6,266 bases of DNA from an uncultured Kouleothrix sp. (GTDB taxonomy: Bacteria > Chloroflexota > Chloroflexia > Chloroflexales > Roseiflexaceae), in NCBI GenBank assembly GCA_937858455.1, contig CALLYN010000185.1:1-6266 (forward strand). Reading direction: 5' to 3'. The notes below the pieces were generated by a model. That model was given only the letters and a program-made list of their open reading frames with translations, was not told the DNA's origin and did no database searches. Both the position numbers and the translations under genes were made by a program. Of the stretch, positions 1 to 6,191 are shown piece after piece. The number at the start of each line of letters is the position of its first letter. Position 1 is the stretch's first letter.

Positions 1-163
1 GCTCGCGCAGCGCCGCAGGCGTGAGCGTGGCCGCGGCGGCGGCCAGGTCGTAGCGCGCCAGCAGCGGCCGTGCGCAGCTGGGGCATAGGTTCCACAGCTG
101 GTCGGCCGGGTAGCGCGTGGCGCAGAAGCCGCACTCCAGGTGCGTGAGGGTCGAGCTGGGCAT
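1..163 (-). CDS. thrC: Threonine synthase, N-terminal part (gene continues past the left edge)
   Basis: Threonine synthase converts O-phosphohomoserine to threonine with pyridoxal phosphate in the cytoplasm, the last step of threonine synthesis. Only the first 54 residues lie in the window. The protein starts MPSSTLTHLECGFC and has two CxxC pairs (Cys11/Cys14 and Cys27/Cys30), followed by the phrase PLLARYDL. This rubredoxin-like zinc ribbon followed by a P-L-L-x-R-Y-D-L segment is the usual N-terminus of long bacterial and archaeal threonine synthases. The PLP lysine and catalytic core are outside the window, so a related PLP enzyme with the same ribbon cannot be fully excluded. The ATG at 161-163 is chosen because AAAAGGA (170-176) lies 6 nt upstream. 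The start is only 19 bp after the stop of the protease gene, which suggests co-transcription. Confidence 0.82.
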   Translation of the reverse strand, partial: MPSSTLTHLECGFCATRYPADQLWNLCPSCARPLLARYDLAAAAATLTPAALRE

Positions 164-182
164 CACGTTTCCTTTTCGCTTG

Positions 183-3100
183 TCATGCGGCGCCATCGAT
201 CTGCGCCAGCAGCTCGGCCACCGCCGCGTCGAGCTGCCGGTCGCTGCCGCGCGCCCACGCGCCGATCGGCTGGGCCACGTCGATATCGACGGCGCGGCCG
301 GTGCCTTCGAGGTCTTCGCCCTCGGGCGTGGCAATTTTGATGCGCGGCAGGCGGAAGCGCGTGCCGTCGAGCAGCGTGTGGCCGAGCGTGCCGATCACCG
401 CGCCTGCGCTGGGCCGGCCCACCACTTTGCCAAGCCCAAGCCGGCGGTAGCCCTCGGCGAACATCTCGGTGTTCGAGCCGGACTCCTCGTTGATCAGCAG
501 GATCGTCGGCTTGTTCAGCACCCGGTTGCCGTGGAAGTAGCCGGCGTCGATCGGCGGCCGGTCGCGGAAGGTGCTGAGCAGCACACTGCGCCGCGCCAGG
601 ATGTCGAGAATAAACGTGCCAGTCGAGCCGCCGCCGTTGAAGCGCGTGTCGACGACCACGCCCTCTTTGCTGTACAGCTCGCTGTCGAGGTCGGCCAGAA
701 AGCGCTGGTACGACGGGAAGTCCATGGCGCGGATATGGACGTAGCCGAGCCGCCCGCCGCTGACGCGGTGGACGTACTCTTCGTTGGCGTAGACCCAGGC
801 GCGGTAGCGCAGGTAGGTGTAGGCGCCGCCGCCGATCGGGCGTACCACCAGCTCGCGCGGCGCGCCGCCGTCGCGCGGGCCAAAGCGCAGCACCACGCGC
901 CGGCTGGCTGTGCGCTGGAGCAGCGTATCAATGTTCGTGCCGGGGCCGATCGCCACGCCATTCACTGCCAGCAGCTCGTCGCCGGGGCCGACGCCGCCCT
1001 CGGTGTTGGCGAGCGCCACCGGCCCGTCGGCGATGATCTCGGCGACGCGCAGGCTTCCGCTCGCGGCCTGCGCGGCCGGGTCGAACAGCAGCCCGAGGTA
1101 GCCCTGCGGCACCGGCTGGCTGTCGCTGCCTGCGGCGCCCAGGTGCGATGCGCGCAGCTCGCCGACCATGAGGTTCAAGATCGCCCGCAGGTCGTCGCCG
1201 GTGTGCGCGCCGGCCGCCAGCGGCCCGAACTGGCTGTAGGCCGCGCTCCAATTCAGGCCGCGGAAGGTTGGGTCGTAGAAGTAGTCGCGCAGCAGCCGCC
1301 AGCATTCGTCGAAGATCTGGCGCTTTTCCTGGTTGAAGTCGATTGTCACGTCGGAGTACAGCGCCATGGTGGTGGCGTCGCCGCTCGGGAACTTGCGAAT
1401 GACTGCCTGGTGGTTGTCGAGGTAGTAGAAGCTCTTGCCATCGGGCGCGAACTGCGCGGCCCATTTGCTGGTGCCGGTGAACGTGAGCTGGCGCGGCGGC
1501 TGGTCCTGGCGCGGCTCGTCGAGCGGCTGCGACCACAGGTTCGGCTTGCCGGCCACCATCGCGCGAAAGATCAGGTCGCGGCTGTCGGGGCTGATGCACA
1601 GCGCGATTGTCTGCATATTGGTTGACGTGAGCATGCGCAGCCGGCGCTCGATGCCCTCGAACACAATCGCGACGCGCGTGGTGGCTGGTTTCGCGGGCGG
1701 CGGTGGCGGTGTTTCAAGTGGCGGTGGCGGCGTTTCGGGCGCTGGCTCGGGCGCGGGCGGCGTTTCGGGCGCTGGCTCGGGCGCGGGCGGCGTTTCGGGT
1801 GCTGGCTCGGGTGGTGTTTCGGGCGCCGGTGGTGTTTCGGGCGCTGGGTCGGGCGGCGCCGGCCTGGGCTCGGCCTTGGGCTCTTTCAGCTCGAACAATC
1901 GCTCGAACTCAGCCTCGCGAAAGAACGGCGTGGGCGGCGCGAGGTCGACGCGCACCATCTGCTCTTCGCTGGTGAAGATGATAAAGCGGCCATCGGGCGA
2001 CCACAGCGGCGTGTGCGCGTTGCGATTGCTCAGAAACGTGATCTGGCGCGCGTCGCCGGAGTCGATGCGCTGCACATATACATTGCTGAACCAGCGCTTG
2101 TCCTGGGCGATAAACGCGATCCAGGCGCTGTCGGGCGACCAGGCGAACTGCGCGCTGTACATAAAGCTGGCGCGCGCCAGCAGCCGGTCTTCGCCGCTGG
2201 CGATATTGATCAGCCGGATCTCGTCCTCGCCGCAGCCGTACGCCAGCCACTCGCCGTTGGGCGAATAGCGCGGGTTATGCTTCGGGCGCGCGCTGTCGGT
2301 GAGGCGCTGCTCCTCGCGCGAGCCGAAGTCGTAGCGGTAGATCGCCTCGTCGCCCTCGCGATCGGAGGTGTACACCAGCCTGCGGCTATCGGGCGCCCAG
2401 CCCACTCCGCTTTCGCGAAACGAGTTATTGGTGATGCGGAAGGCCGGGCCGCTGCGCTGGTCTTTGTCGGTCTCCTTGTCGGCGAAGTCGGCAAACACCT
2501 CGCCGCGCACCACAAACGCGATCTTCCTGCCGTCGGGCGCGAGCGCCAGCTCGTTGAGGTTATCGCGCCAGGTTTGTACGCGCGCCGGGTTAGTGGGCGA
2601 GTCGTAGCTCATGCGGATGGGGATAGGCCCGGCCTGGCCGCTGGCGGTGTCGAGCCGCCAGATCGCGAAATCGCGCTCAAACACAATCGTCGCGCCGTCG
2701 CGGCTGATCGATGGCCAGAGCAGCCGGCCCTCGGCGAAGCTGGTGATCTGGCGCGCCGGGCCGTCGAGCGGCTGGAACCAGATATTCTCGATGCCGTCGC
2801 GGTCGGACACAAAGAACAGCCCGCCGCCGTCGGCCATCCACATGGGCCAGCGGTTCAACCCGGCGTAGTCGTTCAGCTTGCGGTAATCGGTCGCGTCGGG
2901 CGTGTTGCTCACCAGCCACAGCTCGGTGCCGCCGAACGGGTTTGGCCCGCGGCGCCACCACGGGTCGTGCAGCACATTAAAGGCGATCTGCGCGCCGTCG
3001 GGCGCGACGGCGACGTGGGCGATGTCTTCGAGCGGCTGGCTGATCCAGGGGATGGGCGTGCCGCCCTCGGCCGGGATGCGGTAGATCGCGGTGCCGTGGT

Positions 3101-3455
3101 GCTCGCGGTACGAGCTGAAGAACAGGAACCGGCCGTCGGGCGACCAGTCTTCGGGCGTGCTGTCGGCTTCATGGGTAGTGAGGCGGCGCACCTGCGCGCC
3201 GGCGGCGCCGGCAACCGGCAGGATGTACAGGTCGTGCGCGCCGGCGCGGCTCGACGTGCAGGCGATCGCGCTGCCGTCGGGCGACCAGCGCGGCGCGCGG
3301 TGGCCGGCCGGGTTGGCCGTCAGGCGCGTGGCGCTGCCAGTGGCGATATCGGCCAGCCAGATCGCGCCGGCGTAGGCAAACGCGATCTGCTGGCCGTCGG
3401 GGGCGATGCTGGGCGTACGGAAATATGGCCGGGAAATCGGCGGTGTTTCGCTCAT
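183..3455 (-). CDS. Tricorn-like protease (S41 family, two beta-propellers, PDZ), 1090 aa
   Basis: This is a cytoplasmic serine protease of the tricorn type, which in archaea cuts oligopeptides left by the proteasome. Residues 1-270 hold six PD40/WD40-like blades (APDG/SPDG motifs at 18, 58, 105, 151, 207, 251). Residues 300-705 hold seven (306, 354, 398, 440, 486, 622, 670). This is the 6+7 blade plan of tricorn. A helical C1 domain follows (about 706-775), then a PDZ-like domain (about 784-870, GxGPGDELLAVNG) and the S41 C2 core. By alignment from memory with archaeal tricorn, Ser770-His771 match S745/H746, Ser994 in ESGSNTE is the nucleophile, and Glu1050 matches E1023, so the catalytic set looks intact. 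Asn995 replaces the Asp after the nucleophile. Residues 523-592 are a Pro/Glu/Thr-rich insert between blades 5 and 6 of the second propeller. There is no signal peptide. The ATG at 3455 is preceded by GAGG with 5-nt spacing. An open frame continues upstream to 3866, but it is the RTX gene read out of frame. Confidence 0.93.
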   Translation of the reverse strand: MSETPPISRPYFRTPSIAPDGQQIAFAYAGAIWLADIATGSATRLTANPAGHRAPRWSPDGSAIACTSSRAGAHDLYILPVAGAAGAQVRRLTTHEADSTPEDWSPDGRFLFFSSYREHHGTAIYRIPAEGGTPIPWISQPLEDIAHVAVAPDGAQIAFNVLHDPWWRRGPNPFGGTELWLVSNTPDATDYRKLNDYAGLNRWPMWMADGGGLFFVSDRDGIENIWFQPLDGPARQITSFAEGRLLWPSISRDGATIVFERDFAIWRLDTASGQAGPIPIRMSYDSPTNPARVQTWRDNLNELALAPDGRKIAFVVRGEVFADFADKETDKDQRSGPAFRITNNSFRESGVGWAPDSRRLVYTSDREGDEAIYRYDFGSREEQRLTDSARPKHNPRYSPNGEWLAYGCGEDEIRLINIASGEDRLLARASFMYSAQFAWSPDSAWIAFIAQDKRWFSNVYVQRIDSGDARQITFLSNRNAHTPLWSPDGRFIIFTSEEQMVRVDLAPPTPFFREAEFERLFELKEPKAEPRPAPPDPAPETPPAPETPPEPAPETPPAPEPAPETPPAPEPAPETPPPPLETPPPPPAKPATTRVAIVFEGIERRLRMLTSTNMQTIALCISPDSRDLIFRAMVAGKPNLWSQPLDEPRQDQPPRQLTFTGTSKWAAQFAPDGKSFYYLDNHQAVIRKFPSGDATTMALYSDVTIDFNQEKRQIFDECWRLLRDYFYDPTFRGLNWSAAYSQFGPLAAGAHTGDDLRAILNLMVGELRASHLGAAGSDSQPVPQGYLGLLFDPAAQAASGSLRVAEIIADGPVALANTEGGVGPGDELLAVNGVAIGPGTNIDTLLQRTASRRVVLRFGPRDGGAPRELVVRPIGGGAYTYLRYRAWVYANEEYVHRVSGGRLGYVHIRAMDFPSYQRFLADLDSELYSKEGVVVDTRFNGGGSTGTFILDILARRSVLLSTFRDRPPIDAGYFHGNRVLNKPTILLINEESGSNTEMFAEGYRRLGLGKVVGRPSAGAVIGTLGHTLLDGTRFRLPRIKIATPEGEDLEGTGRAVDIDVAQPIGAWARGSDRQLDAAVAELLAQIDGAA
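1680..1886 (-). repeat. Proline-rich repeat insert within the protease gene
   Basis: This stretch encodes residues 524-592 of the tricorn-like protease, built from imperfect units such as PAPETPPAPE and ending in PPPPLETPPPPPAKP. The clearest DNA copies are 30-bp units around 1716-1805. The flanking phrases FERLFELKEPK and VAIVFEGIERRLRMLT are typical of the same place in other bacterial tricorn homologues as I remember them, where the linker is usually much shorter. The insert therefore looks like local repeat expansion in a surface loop between two blades, not a new domain. Confidence 0.85.
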
Positions 3456-3460
3456 GCAAA

Positions 3461-3500
3461 CCTCGTGCAGCTGCGGCGGGTGCCGCGGGGGAACACGAGG
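3461..3500 (-). promoter_or_regulatory. Nested leader hairpin covering the protease ribosome binding site
   Basis: A perfect 7-bp outer stem pairs 3494-3500 with 3461-3467. Inside it a 5-bp GC stem pairs 3482-3486 with 3473-3477 around a 4-nt loop. Read on the minus strand, the 3' arm of the outer stem contains GAGG (3461-3464), the ribosome binding site of the protease, 5 nt before its ATG. Only three T residues follow, so it does not look like an intrinsic terminator. A structure that masks the ribosome binding site is the more natural reading, but this rests on base pairing alone. Confidence 0.5.
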
Positions 3501-3528
3501 ATTATAGCAAATTTCGTGGCCTACTGAA
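3501..3528 (-). promoter_or_regulatory. Candidate extended -10 promoter for the protease-thrC operon
   Basis: On the minus strand there is a perfect TATAAT (3506 to 3501) preceded by TGC, giving the extended -10 form TGnTATAAT (3509 to 3501). A weak -35 candidate, TTCAGT (3528 to 3523), lies 16 nt upstream and overlaps the stop codon of the RTX gene. Transcription would start near 3494, leaving a leader of about 38 nt before the protease ATG. In a GC-rich region a perfect extended -10 at the right distance is unlikely to be chance, though the -35 is poor. Confidence 0.55.
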
Positions 3529-3982
3529 CCACATTTTCGACATTGCGGATCGTCTCGCAGTCGCTGCTGAAGGCGGTGTCGCCATTCTGCTCGCCGTTGC
3601 AGGTATCCACGCCGTCGTTGCCTTCGAGCTGGTCGCTGCCGCCGCCGCCGCTCAGCGTATCGTTGCCGGCCTCGCCCAGCAGCGTATCGTTGCCCGCGCC
3701 GCCGATCAGCGTATCGTTGCCCGCGCCGCCGCAGATCAGGTCGTTGCCGCCGAGGCCGTCGATCTTGTCGTCGCCGCCGAGGCCGGCGATCACGTCGGGG
3801 CCATTGGTGCCGGTGATCACATCGGCGCCTTCGGTGCCGACGATCGTGGCCGGCGTGTCGTCGCACAGCACGCGCGTGTCGTTAGGCGCGGCGCCGGCGC
3901 GCGGCGAGCTGTAGAGCTGCCCGCCGATCCAGCTGGCTGCGGTCAGAACGAGCACGACCGCCAGGATTCGTAGTGTTCGCAT
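3521..3982 (-). CDS. Small secreted RTX-type calcium-binding repeat protein, 153 aa
   Basis: This is probably an exported calcium-binding protein with no catalytic domain. Residues 1-31 form a Sec signal peptide (MRTLR, a hydrophobic core LAVVLVLTAASWIGG, and likely cleavage after RAGA). Residues 49-129 are nine consecutive nonapeptides of the GGxGxDxxx type in perfect register, for example GGAGNDTLI at 85-93. Such repeats fold into a parallel beta-roll that binds Ca2+ between turns. The tail DTCNGEQNGDTAFSSDCE is a Cys/Asp motif I remember from similar small proteins of Actinobacteria and Chloroflexota. Cys128 and Cys142 may form a disulfide, with Cys40 and Cys84 also available. The ATG at 3982 is chosen over one at 4036 because it directly begins the signal peptide and has AGGA 8 nt upstream. 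The partner or purpose is unknown; adhesion, matrix or calcium buffering are possible. Confidence 0.85.
   Translation of the reverse strand: MRTLRILAVVLVLTAASWIGGQLYSSPRAGAAPNDTRVLCDDTPATIVGTEGADVITGTNGPDVIAGLGGDDKIDGLGGNDLICGGAGNDTLIGGAGNDTLLGEAGNDTLSGGGGSDQLEGNDGVDTCNGEQNGDTAFSSDCETIRNVENVVQ
3596..3838 (-). repeat. Nine tandem RTX nonapeptide repeats (27-bp period)
   Basis: Residues 49-129 of the small secreted protein consist of nine 9-residue units with Gly at position 1, Gly at 4 and Asp at 6 throughout. The first two units (GTEGADVIT, GTNGPDVIA) and the last (GNDGVDTCN) are the most diverged, and the central ones are near identical. At the DNA level the phrase agcgtatcgttgcc recurs at 27-bp spacing, consistent with growth by tandem duplication. 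Confidence 0.85.
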
Positions 3983-3994
3983 GGTGCTATTCCT

Positions 3995-4023
3995 GCCAGG
4001 GGCGCGGTAGCCGCGCCCCTGGC
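3995..4023. other. Perfect 13-bp GC hairpin just upstream of the RTX gene
   Basis: Positions 3995-4007 pair perfectly with 4011-4023 around a 3-nt loop, and all but one pair are G-C. On the minus strand it lies after the beta-helix gene stop and ends exactly where the AGGA ribosome binding site of the RTX gene begins. No T-run follows on the minus strand (the next bases are AGGAATAG), and none follows on the plus strand. It is therefore not a classical terminator. It may weaken read-through, stop mRNA decay, or affect translation start of the RTX gene. Confidence 0.6.
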
Positions 4024-4027
4024 GTAA

Positions 4028-4046
4028 GGGCGGCATGGCGCCGCCC
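4028..4046. other. Second GC hairpin in the gap between the two secreted-protein genes
   Basis: GGGCGGC at 4028-4034 pairs with GCCGCCC at 4040-4046 around a 5-nt loop. On the minus strand it comes first, 23 nt after the end of the beta-helix gene, and is followed by TTACG, which is too short to be a U-tract. Together with the 3995-4023 hairpin it forms a tandem structured block that fills most of the 87-bp gap. Confidence 0.5.
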
Positions 4047-4069
4047 GCATATGGTAGGTAGAGCGCGCG

Positions 4070-5677
4070 TCAGGGCGCCAGGCGGCCATACGGCAGCGCG
4101 GCGTTATTCTGCGGCGCGAAATCGCCGCTGGATGGATTGTTGAGCTGCGGATCGAACTGCTGGTTGCCGCCGCTGTCGATCAGCCCGGCCGCGCCCGGCT
4201 CGACGACGCCGGCCGACTCCCAGCCGATATTCTCGTAGGCGGTATTGTTGTTCGGCCCGGTCAGGCTGCTGCTGGTGATGTTGTACTCGCCGATATCCGG
4301 CTTCTCGAGAATGTTGCGATACGCCTGGTTGTTGTTCGCGGCGTACGAGAACTGGATGTTCGATGGGCCGAGGTTGTTGAACATCGTATTGTAGCGGATG
4401 GTGATCTGTCGCGGGTAATCGACATTGCTCGATGTCGAGCCGACCTTGATCGCGCGGCCGTTGGGGCTGTTGTACAGCAGGTTGCGCTCGATCACGCCGC
4501 TGATCGCGTTGTTGGCGTAGATCAGGTGATCCTGGTTTGTCGCGTTCGAGGGGTAGGTGTCGTGCATGGTGTTATAGCCGACGTAGAAGTTCGTGGCGCC
4601 GCCACTGATCAGCAGCTCGGCGTACGAGTGCGCGCCCCAGAACTCGCAGTTGCGGATGATCCAGCCATTGCCGCCGCTCATCTTCACCATATGGTTGCTC
4701 GACGAGGTGCCATCGAGCCAGGTGACGTTGATCCCGTCGATCACCCAGTAGTCGGCGCCCGAGAGCCAGAATAGCCCGCGGATCACCGGGCGCTCGCCGG
4801 GGTAGCCGGTGACGGTGATCGGCTGCGCGGTTGTGCCTTTGGCCGGCTTGACATTGACGTTTTCGACATATTCGCCGCCGCGTAGCACCAGTGTGTCGCC
4901 GGCCGCCAGCAGGGTCAGCGCTTTCGATACGCTGCGGAACGGCTGCTCGAGGCTGCCGGGGTTGGTGTCGCTGCCGCTGGTTGCCACGTAGTACGTCCGC
5001 CCGCCGCTGGTTGGCGTCTGGCTTGGCGTGGATGTCTCTGTGGCGGTAGGCGTCTCTGTGGCGGTAGGCGTCTCTGTGGCGGTAGGCGTCTCTGTGGCGG
5101 TAGGCGTATCCGTGGCGGTTGGTGTGTCTGTGGCGGTTGGTGTGTCCGTGGCGGTTGGCGTGTCTGTGGCGGTTGGCGTGTCTGTGGCGGTTGGCGTGTC
5201 CGTGGCGGTTGGCGTGTCCGTGGCGGTTGGCGTGTCCGTGGCGGTTGGTGTACTGCTTGGCGTACTGGTGGCCGTAGCGGTAGGCGTATTGCTGGGCGTA
5301 CTGGTGGCGGTGCGCGTGGCCGTGGCCGCCTGCACGGCCGTACGCGTCGGCGTGGATGTGCGTGTTGGCGTGGATGTGCGTGTTGGCGTGCGCGTAGGCG
5401 TGGCGGTGCGCGTAGGCGTGGCGGTGCGCGTAGGCGTGGCGGTGCGCGTGACGGTAGCAGTGCGCGTGGCCGTGCGGGTAGCGGTGCGCGTGGCCGTGCT
5501 GGCCGCTGCGACGACATTGGGCAGGCCGCCGCTCAAGCTGGGCAGCCGGCCGGCCGCCGCCGCGCTCGAAACCTGAAATGTCAGCAGGCTCCAGAGCAGG
5601 CAGAGCGCGGCTGTGTTCAGCGCTCTGAAACGCCGCTGCCTTGTGCGTGTTTTGGTTTTTCTGTGCCGAGTCACCAC
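4070..5677 (-). CDS. Secreted right-handed beta-helix protein with threonine-rich stalk, 535 aa
   Basis: This is probably an extracellular or surface carbohydrate-interacting protein. Residues 1-42 form an export signal: a basic start ([16 protein letters not shown]), a hydrophobic core around [13 protein letters not shown], and SSAAAA before likely cleavage. Residues 61-224 are an almost pure Thr/Ala/Pro stalk with Arg in the first part (TATRTATPT) and Asp or Glu in the second ([12 protein letters not shown]). Residues 225-535 start [21 protein letters not shown], the opening of DUF1565-type parallel beta-helix domains, and continue with Asn-rich coils ([25 protein letters not shown]) and an ending ([12 protein letters not shown]) usual in this fold. 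Related folds include pectate and chondroitin lyases, but I cannot assign catalytic residues, so lyase activity is unproven. The stalk is a likely O-glycosylation or wall-spanning region. Two adjacent GTG codons (5677 and 5674) could start it. Confidence 0.85.
   Translation of the reverse strand: MVTRHRKTKTRTRQRRFRALNTAALCLLWSLLTFQVSSAAAAGRLPSLSGGLPNVVAAASTATRTATRTATRTATVTRTATPTRTATPTRTATPTRTPTRTSTPTRTSTPTRTAVQAATATRTATSTPSNTPTATATSTPSSTPTATDTPTATDTPTATDTPTATDTPTATDTPTATDTPTATDTPTATDTPTATETPTATETPTATETPTATETSTPSQTPTSGGRTYYVATSGSDTNPGSLEQPFRSVSKALTLLAAGDTLVLRGGEYVENVNVKPAKGTTAQPITVTGYPGERPVIRGLFWLSGADYWVIDGINVTWLDGTSSSNHMVKMSGGNGWIIRNCEFWGAHSYAELLISGGATNFYVGYNTMHDTYPSNATNQDHLIYANNAISGVIERNLLYNSPNGRAIKVGSTSSNVDYPRQITIRYNTMFNNLGPSNIQFSYAANNNQAYRNILEKPDIGEYNITSSSLTGPNNNTAYENIGWESAGVVEPGAAGLIDSGGNQQFDPQLNNPSSGDFAPQNNAALPYGRLAP
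5030..5245 (-). repeat. Twelve tandem 18-bp repeats encoding [12 protein letters not shown]
   Basis: These encode residues 145-216 of the beta-helix protein: eight TATDTP units, then three TATETP and one TATETS. The Glu units form a contiguous block at the 3' end of the array with almost identical DNA, while the Asp units differ mainly by GAC/GAT and third-base changes. This pattern fits recent block duplication within the array, which is likely to vary in copy number among relatives. Confidence 0.9.
5336..5497 (-). repeat. Thr-Arg-rich degenerate repeats at the start of the stalk
   Basis: Residues 61-114 of the beta-helix protein are short units such as TATRTA, TATPTR and TSTPTR, with an 18-bp DNA period clearest around 5390-5450. 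The Arg content makes this half of the stalk strongly basic, in contrast to the acidic [12 protein letters not shown] half that follows. Confidence 0.75.
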
Positions 5678-5681
5678 TGTG

Positions 5682-5686
5682 TCCTT
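5682..5686 (-). promoter_or_regulatory. Ribosome binding site of the beta-helix gene (bears on start choice)
   Basis: AAGGA on the minus strand lies 4 nt before the GTG at 5677 and 7 nt before the second GTG at 5674. The 7-nt spacing is closer to the usual optimum, so the protein may begin at the second GTG and be 534 residues long. The difference is a single residue. Confidence 0.6.
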
Positions 5687-6100
5687 CAGTAACAGAACTT
5701 ACGCAAGCCCTCCAAACCTCGCGAGCGCGAGGCGACCACATAAATTCTGCCAATACCACGAGCTACACCTCGCGCGCAGCGCCCCTGGACAGCCTGTGTG
5801 AAAAGGGGATGCGCGAAGGGCTATGCCTCTCGCACTTCCCTCTTCAGACAGCTTCTCATAGCACGAAATAGCTCGTGTGATAACCGCTAAAAATGTTGGG
5901 TAGCGTGCCCAAACACGCACTGATAGCGCCGCCCGGCTTGCCGATGCCGTGCGGCGGGCGACAAAACGTGCGAGCGCGATCGGTGCGCTGAACTTTGATG
6001 GAAGCCGGGCGCGCGCAAGCAAAAGGCTCGACGCTGCTACCTGTGGTAGCCGGTGCCGGCAAGGTTCGTAGCGAGAATGTGTGCGGGCGTTAGGTATATT

Positions 6101-6152
6101 GCGGAGAGTATACGTTCCTCCGCTAAATATTATATGAACAGGGTGATCCTGT
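6101..6152. promoter_or_regulatory. AT-rich palindrome cluster with a minus-strand TATAAT
   Basis: Two inverted repeats lie side by side: GCGGAG (6101-6106) with CTCCGC (6118-6123), and ACAGG (6138-6142) with CCTGT (6148-6152). Between them the minus strand reads a perfect TATAAT (6134 to 6129), with a weak TTAATA (6159 to 6154) 19 nt upstream. The ACAGG/CCTGT palindrome would then sit in the promoter spacer, a common operator position. Transcription would run toward the beta-helix gene with a leader of about 440 nt, or give a small RNA. Neither can be decided from the sequence. Confidence 0.3.
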
Positions 6153-6191
6153 ATATTAAGATTTCATTAAAATGAGGATTTATGCACTTGC

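Noticed and set aside
117..1625. Long plus-strand open frame of 502 codons opposite the protease gene
   Set aside because: It is the complement of the well-supported protease in GC-rich DNA, has no recognisable domain, and is an Ala/Val/Arg-rich shadow.
3456..3520. Intrinsic terminator after the RTX gene
   Set aside because: The hairpin at 3461-3500 is followed by only three T residues and then by the protease start codon, so it fits a leader structure better.
2013..3527. Long plus-strand open frame of 504 codons opposite the protease propellers
   Set aside because: It shows repeated AVGR-like phrases that are the complement of the SPDG propeller motifs and has no independent support.
3456..3866. 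Upstream extension of the protease frame by 137 residues
   Set aside because: The extension is an Arg-rich out-of-frame reading of the RTX repeats (runs such as RRRGQRYADRRRG). The frame has a proper start with GAGG at 3455, and the RTX frame has a signal peptide and repeats.
5030..5245. Possible CRISPR array
   Set aside because: The 18-bp units are directly contiguous with no unique spacers, and they translate in frame to a threonine-rich stalk.
5028..5576. Plus-strand frame with SVAVGV repeats
   Set aside because: It is the antisense reading of the TATDTP array. It lacks a signal peptide or ribosome binding site, while the opposite strand has both plus a folded domain.
5699..6062. Two overlapping minus-strand frames of 107 and 68 codons
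   Set aside because: They have no recognisable domain, no convincing ribosome binding site, and a composition like other non-coding frames in GC-rich DNA.
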